A DNA stretch of 64,000 nucleotides, taken from assembly GCA_028023455.1 (NCBI GenBank), contig JAQFVV010000449.1, positions 254,001 through 318,000 of the forward strand, written 5' to 3'. This DNA is from Epiperipatus broadwayi. Its lineage: Eukaryota > Onychophora > Udeonychophora > Euonychophora > Peripatidae. A program made the position numbers and the translations under genes. The notes under the pieces are model-generated. The model did no database searches. It saw nothing but the letters and a program-made list of their open reading frames with translations, and was not told the DNA's origin. Each line of letters opens with the position of its first letter. Within the stretch, counting starts at the first letter, position 1. Positions 22,201 to 34,530 of the stretch are shown here, one piece after another.

Positions 22201-24645
22201 TTTAATTTTCATTTCCCGCAAATATTTTGCTTCAGGATTATGAGTTCAATAACAGATTTAAATTTGATTGGAAGTAAACAATTTCCAAAAGTCTTAAATT
22301 TCTGAAACAAATATTTGGGAATATTTAAAGCTTCGGTACAGGAAAACTCATTATTACAAATATATAATTGGTGGATTTAAAAAGATAAGGTAATCTGTGT
22401 GAAAAAAATGACACGGAAGAAGTAAGGAATGTAGTTTTTTTGTCTATTTGTTTATATGAGAAAGTGTCATTTGTCTATTTTGGCTTTTGTAGGAAAAAAT
22501 AAAAATTAAAAGAATATTAAAGTACACCATTAACTTTGAACACGTTGATAAGATTATGCTTATCTTAAAATTAGATTTGATTCGTTTTTTCATTATTTTA
22601 TATAATTATTTTTAAGTAAAATTAATCATTAGGATAAAATATTAATACCTCTCCCCATGTAAAATATATAGTAAGTGTAAATAAGGTATTATTATAAAAA
22701 CATAGGTAATTTTTTCCAAAACAGATGCATATCTAATTAGATAAAGTATATATATAATTAAAATACTAAAATACAATGCTAAAAGAATATCGTAAATAGA
22801 ATAAATGTTTATTTTAATACACCAATTTACAATTAAACAATTAGTCAAAATTAAATCACAAATTTGCTACCGATGCCAAGGAAGATTTTTCAAGCGCAAA
22901 GTAACACAAACATAAAACAAATATTTACTACTATTTTTTTTCCCCCCAAATTTAATTTTATTTATAGATTTGATATACACACCTGTTTATTCCTGTGATA
23001 GCCAAGCTGCCTTACATAGTGTTTCAAATATTTTCTAATGGTGAATCCCTGAAATGTCCAGTGTTTTAATTTTTTATCTTTTCCCATATTTTCAATTAAA
23101 ATTCCATTTATCTTTAATATCAAAAGAATTTTTGAATAAGCTAATAGCTTCAGAATTGCGAATCTATTAAAAGAGATTTTAACTTTTCTCTTTATTTCAT
23201 TCTTTTCGAAGAAGACATGCTTAGTCTCTTTTAATACAAATTTATGATTCTGAAACTTAATTTATTTCAGTTTTTTTTTGATAGTTAAAGATATTTGGGA
23301 TGTGAGTTGGAATTATAGGCCGGTAGGATCGTATGCATTTGAAAAATCTGCCTTGGCAGATTAGGTGTGAATTTTTAATTTGGATAGCTTCTTAATTTTG
23401 AATTTGGTGTAATTTGTTTATTATATTAATTAGTCTAACCTTTGGCATTTGATAGTTTATAATAAACTAAGTACATCATCAATTCAGAGCTAAATCACTA
23501 GCCAAAATCAAATTACATATCCGTTACCGATAGTTTCCCTGCCAAGTAGTAGATTTGTAATTTAATTTTGATTATTTATTTAACTATGGTATATTGTACT
23601 TAGTTAATTGTATTTACTAGCTTAATTTTTGGCATTAGAGTAAAACATACACTTATATTTGTTCATGCTTACCAAATTATATAATTTTATAATATTGTTA
23701 AAAAAAACTAATTACAAATATTGTTTAAAAATAATAAAATTGGTAATTCTTTTAAAATAATCTTAAAGTAGTATTTAATTAAGTAAAAGTTTCTACCTGG
23801 TAATTTGAAATTTTTTGGAAAAGGGTATAACAAGAAAAAGTCCATCAAAGTTTACAAATAGTTCATTCAAAAATCATGCTAATTGAAACTGTATTAAGCA
23901 AGGCGTTCCTGTACTTTATATTTGATCAAATTTTTTGATTTCTATTCCCTTTTAAATATATTCATGTACATTCTTGCCTGTCTAACAATCACGGATTATT
24001 TCTTAATTTAAAAAAATATATATTTACATTGTCAAATCTTTATAACGCCAATGACTTCTTTATTTATGACGATGTATGTTACACTTGCAACAACGAGCAT
24101 AAGAAAATATACAGTCAAAAAAAAAAAAAAAATCATTTTACAGGTTTTTTTTTGTTTTGGAATTTGTAATGTAAAAATAATAAATATTTTTTAATCTTGA
24201 GCAATTTGTTGTTTTGTTTTACACAAACTAAATTAGATAATTTATTTTTCATTCCATAATTTTTAGTTTTTACAAAGATGCAAAAAAATGTACATATTGA
24301 ATTTTAAATTGAGTGAAAAAATTTTCATTATATTTTATATATTTTTAAGGAAGAATGTCTTATCTTGGAGTACAAGAGTATCTGTTTATTCTAGATGCGC
24401 TTAGAATGGAGGGTTACTCTTGTTTTATCATATTGCATCAAATTGCCGTTGTAGCGATTTGTTATCTGTCTTATAGTAAAAAAAAATTATGAATTTTTAA
24501 TAATGACATGTAATGCACTCTTGTGGAAATGTGTTCTACAAAAAACTCATTTATATAATACAAATTTTCATGTTGCCAACTTTTAATATTTTTTTAAGGA
24601 ACTTCATAGTGTAGCTTTGTTTAATTAATTATTAGTGAGCAAATA
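19241..24645. other. Intergenic, AT-rich
   Basis: Mostly AT-rich sequence with a G9 run near 20891. Isolated AGATGG(C/T)-type motifs near 19703 and 20872, like those at the ends of the foldback families, suggest further decayed copies. No gene is supported. Confidence 0.4.
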
Positions 24646-24649
24646 GATT

Positions 24650-24910
24650 TTTTATTTTTTTTGGAAGGTTAGCAGAATATCGTAAAGGAAACTGGAGATT
24701 CCAAATAGGAAATAGATTAATCAGTGATTTTATTAATCCTTCAATTATACTGCTGCCCCACAGATTTGGCAATCATTAAACATATGGTTCATAGTTTGTG
24801 TTTGCCCACATTATTTATTTAATAGATGAGTATAATGATTGTGGGCTGTTCTGAGTCTGTGACTCCAGTTGTCTCTAGGAAGACCAAGTCTGCAGATTTG
24901 TTCTTGGAGC
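24650..24910 (-). mobile_element. Decayed non-LTR retrotransposon, C-terminal end of ORF2
   Basis: The - strand conceptual translation shows PRDNWSHRLRTAHNHYTHLL then a C-G-Q-T-Q-T-M-N-H-M-F-N-D-C block. This is the PRxxWxxLNRxRTxxG...CxCGxxQTMxHxxxxC ending of many LINE polymerases. A few stops and frameshifts are present. It is the same lineage as 35015-35230. Confidence 0.55.
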
Positions 24911-25403
24911 TGGAAAAACAAATTTGTATAGAACATCATAAGAATTCCATTTTTATGCTATAATTCATTGGTTAAGAAATCCTGAATGGAGATATTTTAG
25001 GTAGTGAAACTATATCTTGAGTTATTGTCGAGTCTGTCTGTCTAACTGCTTCTTATACATTTTCTGTGAAGCAATTTCTGATATCAGTGGAGATCTGTGT
25101 GAAAGAACAGAAAGATTCCAAAGCAATAGACTTAAGTGTACCAGTGATGTTTCTCATAGGCATAATATTCACTGCAGAATTTCGCTGATGCTAAGAAAGT
25201 CTTAGTATTATGACCACAAGTAGTGCCATCTCATTTGTCAAGATTAGTTCTAGAAATTACTTTTGGTATAACCTTAATACTTTTATAAATGTTATGTATA
25301 ATTAATAATATAATGGACAATTAATAGATATAATGACCATAAGAGGCTATTAACTAATAAAAAACAATACAAGTAATTTTAAATAGAAATTATATAGGTG
25401 ATG

Positions 25404-25800
25404 GGTAAAAAACAGAAAAACTCTCCATTCAGTAGTGCCATCCAGTACAAGCCAAAGCAATCAATGGATGCAAAGTTTGTGCATAAAATTTCTATCTAGT
25501 GCCTATTCAGCCAATATCCCTAGACTAGTTTCTAGCTTGTGGCTTTCATCAGTGAGGAACTTTGGATCTGAGAGCATTACACCTAGATCTTAGGATGGAT
25601 CTGAGACATTGCACTTAGATCTTAGGATGTAATGCAACTCTCCACCAGCCACTTTTTATCTATTTGGTTAACTATAGAACTGTGAATCCAAATTGAAAAC
25701 AGTATTATTTTTAATCCAAGCTCATTTACTTGTATAGTCATGTAGATCTGAACCCAGTTCAGCAGAGGAATTGGTGATCATGTAATGTTTATAGGTGATT
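25404..25800. mobile_element. Family A element with hammerhead-like core
   Basis: It starts AAACAGAAAAACTCTCCATTC and carries GTGCATAAAATTTCTATC, TAGTGCCTATTCAGCC, the hammerhead segment, and a partly duplicated TCTGAGA...TAGATCTTAGGAT stretch. It ends with GGTGATCATGTAATGTTTA, shared with the copies at 4.65 and 58.9 kb. The right arm is diverged, so this copy no longer forms a full foldback. Confidence 0.7.
25509..25567 (-). ncRNA. Hammerhead ribozyme candidate, family A, core intact
   Basis: On the - strand: ATCCAA, AGT, TCCTCA, CTGATGA, a stem II region AAGC-CACAA-GCTA with three pairs and an A-A closing mismatch, GAAA, palindrome ACTAGT, C17, TAGGGA, TA, TTGG. One stem I pair (C with A in TAGGGA) is lost. 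All core bases and the GTC triplet are kept. Confidence 0.6.
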
Positions 25801-26705
25801 GCTAGTATTAATTGTGGTATCAGAATAGAAAAAAGTTTTTATCATCAATTAAAAAATTTATTTCCTCTGGATAAACTTTCATTAATTTTTTATTGACACA
25901 AAGCCTTCCACTCTCCCTCAAATTTTTATGATTTTAAATGTAAATCCGACATTAATTATATCTTGTAAATTCTTATGCTAGTCTTAAATACTCTATTGTA
26001 ATTTGAAGCAGTAGGCAATTTCATTTAATTTCACATTTATCCCTCTAACAGATAGATTTTTCTATTGCTCTCCCTAGTGACAATTTTTACAATCTTTCAA
26101 TATTTAATTTTAGTATTAAATCTTTATTCTATATTAGTTTTCAATAAATGACTGATTTGTTCAAAATATAAGTTTAGAAATGACAAACTTTGAAAAAAAT
26201 CATATTTGAACTTTTCAAATATTGAAACATTAAATATAAAGTGAAAACGTAATGAGAACGATGAAGTTTTTTTTCTAGTTGGATAGTTTAAAGGAAGGCC
26301 AATCAATCAAACTAGTAAAAACAGAAAATTAGCAAAATCTTTTTGACTGAACTTTATTTTTAAAACATGAAAGAAGTAATGTAAAACCATTATAAATTCT
26401 GTTGTAAAGTTTAAAATTGCATTTATAATTTTTAAAATGTCTCAAAAGTTCCATACTGCCATGTTTGAAAAGATGTTATTGATCTGTTTTTCAAAAGGCA
26501 TTACAATTTTATCGATTCTAATTTTCTTTTTAGTGTTTTTGTTAACTTTTGTTTTTAAAAATAAAATGTATGAATAAAATCAAAGTGTGATCATGCATTA
26601 GATATGATATGTTGGACTATTTCCATCAACTTTGAGTGAATGTTGAACATATAGAAAATTTTAAACTTTATTTAAACTTTTCAGATACAAACAATGTGTT
26701 AGTAA

Positions 26706-27040
26706 TAACACACAATTAGACAACACTGGCAAGTAATTACATAACGTTTCGAGTAGTATTACTCTCCACTCTTCTTCATGGGTTGCTGGCCTGATATGCA
26801 CAGTGACAGTATTCACACCTTTAGATTCTTGAATATCAAATTTAAGGCAAATGCTCTAACCAACTGAGCTATTCTGTCAAAGGCCTTAAATTCGATATTC
26901 AAGAATCTAAAGGTGCGAGTTCAACTTCTATGCGAATACTGTCACTGTACATATCAGGCCAGCAACACCTGAAGAAGAATGGAGAATAATACTATTTGAA
27001 ACATTGTGTAATTACTAACCTGGGTTGCCTAATTTTTTAC
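26706..27040. mobile_element. Head-to-head tRNA-derived SINE pair
   Basis: A palindromic insert. On the - strand at 26871-26853 it has TAGCTCAGTTGGTTAGAGC, a textbook tRNA A box (internal Pol III promoter). On the + strand at about 26912-26927 AGGTGCGAGTTCAACTTC resembles a B box. Both arms share CAAGAATCTAAAGGTG, ATACTGTCACTGT, CAGGCCAGCAAC and GAAGAAGA(G/A)TGGAGA, in opposite orientation. Two SINE copies therefore meet near 26880, one lacking its A box. It is not a tRNA gene, because no cloverleaf closes. Confidence 0.7.
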
Positions 27041-27570
27041 GGTTGTTTATTCTTAGTGCATTGAAACCGCTTGAGGGCGTAATTTCTATGCAAATGCACA
27101 GAAATATGCTGTTTAAGTGGCCGCGCCATTATATAACATTCTATTTCAATGGTTAAGCATAGAAATAGTCTGTTAACTTGTCTGCGGTGCCTATTTCTAT
27201 GCTACAGCACAGAAATAGGACGTTTTTTCTGCTGCAGCGGACACCACCTCTTACAGTGAACTTTGTGTTATGCAGTTTATAAGAACAATCCTATTTTAAA
27301 TTGCCTGACGGTATTTTGTGAGGGTGTCGGTAATTGAGACTGTCAAAAGTCTTCAAATTTGCATGCCAAGTCATTATTTTCCAAATCCAATGAGTGATGT
27401 ATGAGATAATAAAAATTGTGGAAACTTTGCCCCACTTCTCTAGTCAAGAGTGATACTTGAATCAATTGTCAAAGGGGAGGTGTAAACGTGATTTTTACGA
27501 AATCACATTAAAATTCACGTTTATGTGAGAAAAATCGGGAGACCAATCAAAAAATACCGGTTTTATTTGT

Positions 27571-27830
27571 GGCCACAATGTTGTTTTGAATAAATTCTTT
27601 CTTTTTATTCTTGTTAAAATTACAAATTATATTTGCATGGCCACAATGTTGTTTCGGGGAAATTATTTCTTTTTATTCTTGTTAAAATTAACAATTTTAT
27701 TTGCATGGCCACGATGTTGTTTTGGATAAATTATTTATTTTTCTTCATGTTAAAATTTGATTTGTGTCACCATGATATTGTTTTTATTTGTTTTTATTCT
27801 TGTTAAAATTACAAATTTCATTTTAGAAAA
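27571..27830 (+). repeat. Tandem repeat, about 68-bp period, about four copies
   Basis: GGCCACAATGTTGTTT starts units at 27571, 27639 and 27707 (GGCCACGATGTTGTTT), with a diverged fourth (GTCACCATGATATTG) near 27765. Each is followed by TTTTTATTCTTGTTAAAATT. The array lies inside the TIR element. Confidence 0.85.
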
Positions 27831-28162
27831 ATAAAAATTAAAAAAAAAGGTTTATCCAACTTATTTTTTATTTCTTTTAGATAAATTTCATTATTTATGA
27901 TTTTATTGTAAATCAAAAAAGCACTTTAAAGTTGAAAAAAAAAAAAGAACAATGGCCCGGTAACATTATAATTCTGTTTGTTTACATAGAAATTACGCCG
28001 TCAATTGGTTTCAACACGCTAAGAGTAAACAATCTTTTTTACTAACAAGTTGTTTGTATTTGAAAAGTTTAAATAAAGTTTAAATTTTTTTATTCATTCA
28101 ACATTCACTCAAAGATGATGGAAAGTCCAACATATCACATCTAATAATATACCATCATCACA

Positions 28163-28987
28163 AACTTTCAGGATTGTAATCATGCATACTTTTGCTTTTA
28201 AATAATTAACATACATTTATTGAGTAAAAATAACCATAATATTTAATGCAAAAAAATCAATTTTTTTTACAATTCCAAAAATCTTCTCAAAGTAATTCTT
28301 GTAAATGATCTCAAAATTAGAGAACGTAGCATCTAGAAATCATCTATGTGGAGGTAGAACTTGATTACTTTGAAGTTCTGATGGTTGGAGAATAGTGAAC
28401 TCTTCAGATTTTTTTTTTTTGTTAATTAATAAATCAATATATTCTAGTTTGTTTTTTGGCATCAATATACCCCCCCCCCCCAAAAAAAAAAAAAAAAAAA
28501 AAAGCAAAATAACAGTACAGGTAGTTGTAGGAAAGTGAAAAAAAAAAAAAAGCCAAACCGCCATCTCTAAATAAAAAACCTTTGGGTGAATTAATGGAAG
28601 AGTTAAGTCATAAAGATAACTTTTTATGTTCTAAAGGCATTGGATAATATATTGAATTAGAGAGAAAATACACTATTATGAAAACGACCATTTATTTTTA
28701 AATCGTATATATATATATTTTTTGTGGGCTTTCATTTTGGAAAGTTTCCACTATAATAAAACTATATTTAATCAATTCTGATCATATGTAATGAAATTAA
28801 AATTAGTCTTTGAAGTGATAAAAACATAAAGTATGAACCAATAATAGGAACACTTGAAAAATTGTGAAGTATAGTCATGGTTTTCATGAAGTTACACCAC
28901 TTGATCTTATGATATTTTTATTGTTCTAATTTATGTAATACTCAATTTTATTTACTAGCGCAGAGATCGTATGTAATTTAAACAGTA
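28163..28987. other. Intergenic, homopolymer-rich
   Basis: AT-rich, with a C10 tract followed by more than 20 A near 28471-28503 and further A runs near 28540. I see no gene. Confidence 0.4.
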
Positions 28988-29444
28988 GGGATTTACACCC
29001 TAAGCAATTGCACTGTAATATTTTTATAATAGGTCAATGTTTTGTTGAATATTGAGGATACTCCCAAAACAAAGCACAAGATAGAGATTTTCGAAAAGAG
29101 AAGCTGTCTTTTGTACCTAAATTTAGTTATATAGACCAATCTAAAGATTCTTAGTTTGAGAGCGTGAAGATGTTTTTTTATTCACTTTATATCCATTAAT
29201 TTCTTTTTATACATTAATGTTCATAAAATTTTTCAATTTACTATGTAAATAAAGAAACTTCATACTCTCAAACTAAGATACTTTAGATTGGCCTATGTAG
29301 CTAAATTTAGGTACAAAAGAAAAGATGGCTTCTCTTATCTTTTCAAAAGTCTCTATCTCATGCTTTGGTTTGAGAGTATCTTCAGCACTCAACAATACAT
29401 CGTTGAGCTATTATTACAGTGCATGTGTGTAGGGTGTAAATCCC
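28988..29444. mobile_element. Foldback element, about 200-bp arms
   Basis: The left arm starts GGGATTTACACCCTAAGCAA and the right arm ends GTAGGGTGTAAATCCC. They pair through CAACAATAC..., ACTCCCAAAACAAAGCA, GATAGAGA-TTTCGAAA, GTACCTAAATTTAG and CTTAGTTTGAGAG, in opposite orientation. The loop is near 29190-29245. No coding content. Confidence 0.8.
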
Positions 29445-30785
29445 TTGTATTTAAATATTCCAATTTATGTAAAAAAGGAGGGACTAGAAAAAGTTACAGT
29501 ATTTATTGTGGAATATCTTTGTTGTTGATTACTGCAAAGTTGTTTTTTTATTGAATAGGTTGCTTTCAATCATTGATGAACAGTTATCAGAGTCCATGGT
29601 TTTAGAGTATTAGGAAAGTGTGATTTATATATTGTATAAATTTGATTGAAATGTTCGATTCAGTTAATGATGGTATTTAAGGAAGTAGTTTCATTAGTGG
29701 TGATCAATCTTAGGTATAAGGAAAAATAATGTGAAACAGAATTGGTATCAGCTCTATCTCTATTTTCCATTTCATAACATTGGGCTTTGGAACATTTTTA
29801 TAAGTAGTTTCATGAAGCAGGCATAATGTTGCAGTGTTGGTTTTATGGTGTGGTTTTTAAACACAGCCGATTAAAAGAAAGCAAGAACTTTGTCTTTTTG
29901 AGCTTCTGAATTTATATTTATCCTCTTACCAATTCATACGATGTTCTATGAACATTTTTAATGTTTTGAATGAAATCTATAAAGAATTAAGCTTTAATTT
30001 CAAAAAAAACAACAAACCTCAGATGTTTTATCAACCAGCGCTAAAAGAAAAATTTTCAGCATCTTTTACTTTTGAATGTTATTTCTTTATCGTATGAAAA
30101 TGGAGTTGTGAATTTCCTATCATTGTAACATAAAGATATCGATAACAAATAGCAAGATTAGGAGTTCAGTGATTTACATTCTACAGTTTTCTGAATGCAA
30201 TGATATTGAATTAATAGTTATGAGGGCTTTTCTTTATTGAATTGGAGATTGAGAAATAGATGTCATTTCTATACTTTTCACAGAAAGGACAAATTGTTTA
30301 TAGAATTTATTCCAAAATTTCTCTAAAAAGATTCAGTTTCAATTAATTTTATGAAAAGACATGGCTGATGAAAGAATACAATAAATAAAAATAATTAAAT
30401 GGTTAATTGCTTGGAAATTCGTAAGAAGTTTGAAGACCGGAAGTAAAAGAGCTGGGTGTGATTTATGGACATTGAGCTACTGTACAAGACCATGTAGTGC
30501 AAGACTACAGTTAGGTAAGACGAGGAGTGTTTTTCACAAAGAAATAGTTGCGTAGAAGAGATTAAAAGCCAGCTTGCACCATGTTAAATAAATCGACTAA
30601 AATATCAATATGTTATATATGTCGCCATATTTATGGTTTTCATGAATTAATCTGTATGATCACAAAACTTAATTTTTTTGTTTATTTTTCTCTGATATTA
30701 AGATAGTTGTATGCATAGACACAGTATGTTCCAGTGAAAACATTATTGGTGATTGATTTTCTGTTCACACTTCCTGAAAAACCAT
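29445..30785. other. Intergenic, nothing recognised
   Basis: AT-rich; neither strand shows an exon-like or repeat signature I can name. Confidence 0.35.
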
Positions 30786-31262
30786 CTCTAAATCAAATGC
30801 CTGCGTTACAGAACAACACAGTTTAGCTATTCACAACAAAAATTTTAAGACATTAGCCTTTCTGGATCATGAGTTATGACGTGAAATGTAACTGTGTTTT
30901 GTACCTTAACTTCCAAAGGAGTAATGTGCTACATGTTTTAAATTGGGCAAAACTGCTACTGAAATGTTGGTTTTGTGAAATAATGGATTGCAATGTTTTT
31001 AAGTAGTTTGCAATATAGAGTTTGTTACAGCAAGGAAAGCATTGAAGGTGATCTATGAAGGTTTGAAACATATTATCAGCTTTTATTTCCTAACTTATAA
31101 TCCAGTTACGCTAATACTTGAAAATATTTTGTGGTGTTTAACTGAATTACATTGTTACAAAACCGATGTATTGATTCAGAAATGGCATGCAGGCTGCTTG
31201 GAGGGAGAACCAATCATCTTTTCACTGGAACACACTATAAATCAAGGCAACCTTCCTGTCTG
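30786..31262 (+). repeat. Dispersed repeat family F, copy 1
   Basis: It shares an ordered series of blocks with 60236-60690: CCATCTCTAAATC/CCATCTCTGAATC, TTTAGCTATTCACA, GGAGTAATGTGCTA/GGAGCAATATGCTA, GACAAAACAG-type and GCAAAACTGCTAC, GAAAGCATTGAAGGTGAT, TATAATCCAG and GAGAACCAATCA. No reading frame is common to both. The family is not identified. Confidence 0.55.
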
Positions 31263-32349
31263 ATTGGTAATTTTCAGTATCCATTCGCAGCATGGGTATC
31301 CATGACTGGGATAAATATCGCTAATAGCTGAACTTATCCTCCGAGTACCTGGCTTCTCCCAAAAAAACTGGTCAAAGATTAACAGAACCAGAACAGACCA
31401 GGATAGAGGTGGTTATATGTCGCACAAGTGGGGATTTATAGATCTGAAACAGTGAGTGTGGAAGACCACAAACCATAGTACATATTTAAAAGGAGCGACC
31501 AATTTACCAATACCAGCCTCTTTGCTTTACATAACTTGGAGAAGGCGGCTCTTGATTGGTTAAGGAATATTAGTTTGAATTTTGACGTACAGATACCATA
31601 CACTAAATAATAAATAAATAGTGAAAGACTTGACGAAAACTTTAAATTAATTAAAGTTTTAAACTTTTTTTTCTTCTGAACTCACATTTATTGGAAAACT
31701 ATCATTTCTATTTTAATATTGAGTAAAAATAAAGATTTGAATTACAGAAAGTCTTTCTCAATGTATTTTGAGATAATTAAAATATATATGAATTTATGTC
31801 TTCATTTCTTTAATTGTTCAATTCCATAGATACTACTCTGTTTTGAACCGTTTAAAAAAATTTTTATTTTACTTTAATTTTCTGTTACTAATTTGCAGCC
31901 TTTATAAGAGATCCGTAAAAATTTTATATTTCATAGAATGTCAATATTGGCCACAATACATTTTAACTTTTTTTTTATTGTTTCAAGTTCTTATAATAGG
32001 TAATAAATAAATAAATAAATCACAGATATATAAAGCTAATAATTATATATTTAAACATAGTTGTGTCTTAAAATTATTATTATTTAATTGTCTTGAATAT
32101 AATGATTAATATTTTACCGTATAATTTTTTTTAAAAATATCTAACATTAATATACTCTTAAATAACTAATTTTATTCTTTTTTAATGAATAATTAAAAAC
32201 CAAATAAGTTTATATTATTTTAAAATATTGTGGTTTAAAAATTGTTTTGTATGTTGGAAAATAGATTTATTTATAATTATCATTATAAATACATATAAAA
32301 AAATGTTAAAATCTTTTATGACATATTGATATATTACGGAATGTAATGT
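31263..32349. other. Intergenic, nothing recognised
   Basis: A somewhat more GC-rich start (31263-31560, with CTCCGAGTACCTGGCTTCTC) followed by AT-rich sequence. No gene or repeat could be assigned. Confidence 0.3.
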
Positions 32350-32766
32350 AACAAAATGTTAAATATTTATAGATCTCTGATGAAGGCTGCAATTTAGCCG
32401 AAACAGAAAATTAAAATTGTTTAAAAAGTGCAAAAGAAAATGGTGTATTTTATTATGTCCTAATTAAAATACATGGGTTCATCTTCACAATATTATAATA
32501 AAAATTTAGAAGTCATGTATGTGATAAAGCATTTTTTTTTCTGGAAAAAAAAAATTGAATTTCAAAAATTCTATATAACAAAATATTAAATATTTATAGA
32601 TCTCTGATGAAGGCTGCAAATTAGCCGAAACAGAAAATTAAAATTGTTTTAAAAAATGCAAAAGAGAATAGTGCATTTTATTACACCCTAATTAAAATAT
32701 CTTATTCATCTTCAAAATATTATAATAAAAAATTAGAATTTGTATTTGATAAAGCATTTTCTTTTT
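32350..32766 (+). repeat. Tandem repeat, 227-bp period, two copies
   Basis: AACAAAAT(G/A)TTAAATATTTATAG starts copies at 32350 and 32577. Each contains CTGATGAAGGCTGCAA and TAGCCGAAACAGAAAATTA, with GGCT/AGCC able to pair, and ends GATAAAGCATTTT. The motif imitates a hammerhead core but has an extra A before stem II and no convincing cleavage triplet or stem I. Confidence 0.85.
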
Positions 32767-33770
32767 GAAAATAATACTTCACAAGTTCTATAGAAGCAGA
32801 AATGCATTATTACTGATAATTTAATTCTTAGTATGTGATTTTTTAAAATCATTGTCACCATTATTAGCAGCCGTACACCACTATGTCTTTCAACTCTAAG
32901 AGAAAACAATAAAAAATCAAGCAAAAATAATAGTAATTATACTATACCTGAAGTGTTTTGCGATCAACATGCTGATCCATTTTGGCTTAAATGACATTTT
33001 GTGATGCTGTCCTTTAATTTCTCTAGAGCAAAATTTTCTCTCTGAAATAATTCAACACCATGTCTAATTATAAGCTCTCGGACATATTCTGTCATCTTTC
33101 CAATGAAAACAATTGACAGTTACCCTTTTTTAGATATATTTGTGATGAATCTTATAATGTAGATTGTGTCTAACTCTCCCATGAAAACCATGTTTAAGGT
33201 TACCAAAAAACACTCTTGTATGAAGTCTTTTATTGTTCATTTTTTAAAAGTCTTAATTAACTTACATCTACCTTTTGCGTGATAAGAAAGTGATATATAT
33301 ACAGTAAAATAAAATTAACTTTTTTTTCCTATTTGGTTTATGGAGTCTGGTGGGTTAAAATTTTAAATCTTATTTAACATGTACATGTATGCATGTTTTG
33401 TCTATATTATATTTTAGGGGGAGGATATAGAAAATATATTTAAACATTTTACGCAGATTTGATACAAATGAATTGTACGTAAAAAAGTTACTGAAAATTG
33501 GTGTCTGTATTTTGTAAAAATTTTTGATGTTGTTGGCATTTATAGCATAATGCAGCCAATATCTATATACTAGACAAGAATAAGCTAAGATTTAATAAGT
33601 TTCAAAAACAATATATATATATTGTTTCCTAAATAAATTATTTTTGAGATTTTTTTTTTTTTACTTTGCCTTTATAATGGTCATTTGCTATCATCACTAA
33701 TAAAATTTCTCACCAAAAGTTTACATTGATCATCATCATCATTATTTTTCAAGTCTTATTGATCCACTAA
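32767..33770. other. Intergenic, nothing recognised
   Basis: AT-rich. GAAAACCATG and the following bases near 33182 resemble 52668-52720, so a short dispersed repeat is likely, but its limits are unclear. Confidence 0.3.
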
Positions 33771-34289
33771 AGGATGAAGGTCTCTCCAAGTTTGATCCAG
33801 TTTTGCCAATCTATCTTTTCTGTGCATCACCTCAGAACACTTTATTTCATCCATCTATCTCACATTTTTTTTCTTGGTCTTTTACAATCTCTTGAAATCC
33901 AATTTAAGATTTCAATTGTCTCTTTATATCTCTTCTACAATAGGTCCAGCCTAGTTCGACTTCAGTCTCTTAATTCTTTCAATAATGTCACTAATACTTT
34001 GTTCTTTCATCCATGTATCTAGTTTTCGGATTCTTTTTGATATTCCTTATATGTCTCTCCATATTTTGTTGAGTGTTGTGAAATCTCTGAATTGCTCTTC
34101 TGTTAAGTATACAAGTCTCAAATCCATAACTAAGAACTGGTGAAACACCTTATTTCCTTTTAATATTAAGTTAAAAAGCACTCCAAGTTTAATCTTATGG
34201 TTAATTTTATCGATTATGTTTTCATCTGTAGTAATGATCTGACCATGGTATTTGTATAAAACCACTAAAACATCACATGATCATCATTT

Positions 34290-34530
34290 CCGATGCTCAA
34301 ACTGTTAAAACAGTAGCAAACTCTCCAAATAGTAGTACCAACCAGTATAAGCCATAGTAATTGATGGATACTAGGTTTGATGAAAGCCACAGCTAGAAAC
34401 TAGTCTGGGATATTGGATAAATAAGGACTAGATAGAGATTTTATGCACAAATCTTCTAGCATCTATTACCATGGCGTGCATTGGTTGATGCTTCTGTCTG
34501 GAGAGCTTGCTACTGTTTTAAGGTATTTGT
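34290..34530. mobile_element. Family A element inserted in a LINE
   Basis: It begins near AAAACAGTAGCAAACTCTCC and ends GGAGAGCTTGCTACTGTTTT (arms inverted), with GATTTTATGCACAAATC and CTAGAAACTAGTCTGGGA inside. It splits the LINE between the FADD/ELSDEYKKIGL and KYHGQ blocks. The insertion is therefore younger than the LINE copy. Confidence 0.75.
34377..34416 (+). ncRNA. Hammerhead relic, family A, 5' side truncated
   Basis: TTGATGA (C3 changed to T), AAGC-CACA-GCTA, GAAA, ACTAGT, C17, TGGGATATTGGAT. The 5' strand of stem I is gone, so no closed stem I can form. Inactive. Confidence 0.5.

Larger units (their letters stand above)
26588..28162. mobile_element. TIR element interrupted in its left arm by a SINE pair
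   Basis: The right arm 27985-28162 and the left arm (26588-26705 plus 27041-27090) are inverted copies of each other. Shared blocks include TATGTTGGAC, CTTTGAGTGAATGTTGAA, AACTTTATTTAAACTTTTCA, TAGTGCATTGAAACC and GGCGTAATTTCTATG. The right arm is continuous, but the left is split by about 335 bp. The intact element would be about 1.24 kb with arms of about 175 bp. The interior has degenerate repeats of CACAGAAATA/GCATAGAAATAG and a tandem array. No transposase is visible. Confidence 0.75.

Noticed and set aside
26853-26871. tRNA gene suggested by TAGCTCAGTTGGTTAGAGC on the - strand
   Set aside because: It is a perfect A box, but no acceptor stem, anticodon arm or correctly spaced T arm follows; the flanks are those of a SINE pair.
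27571-27830. CRISPR-like array
   Set aside because: Units are contiguous tandem copies with no unique spacers, in an animal intergenic region.
32350-32766. Functional hammerhead in the 227-bp tandem repeat
   Set aside because: CTGATGA and GAAAC are present, but there is an extra A before stem II, no convincing NUH site at the end of stem III, and no stem I pairing.
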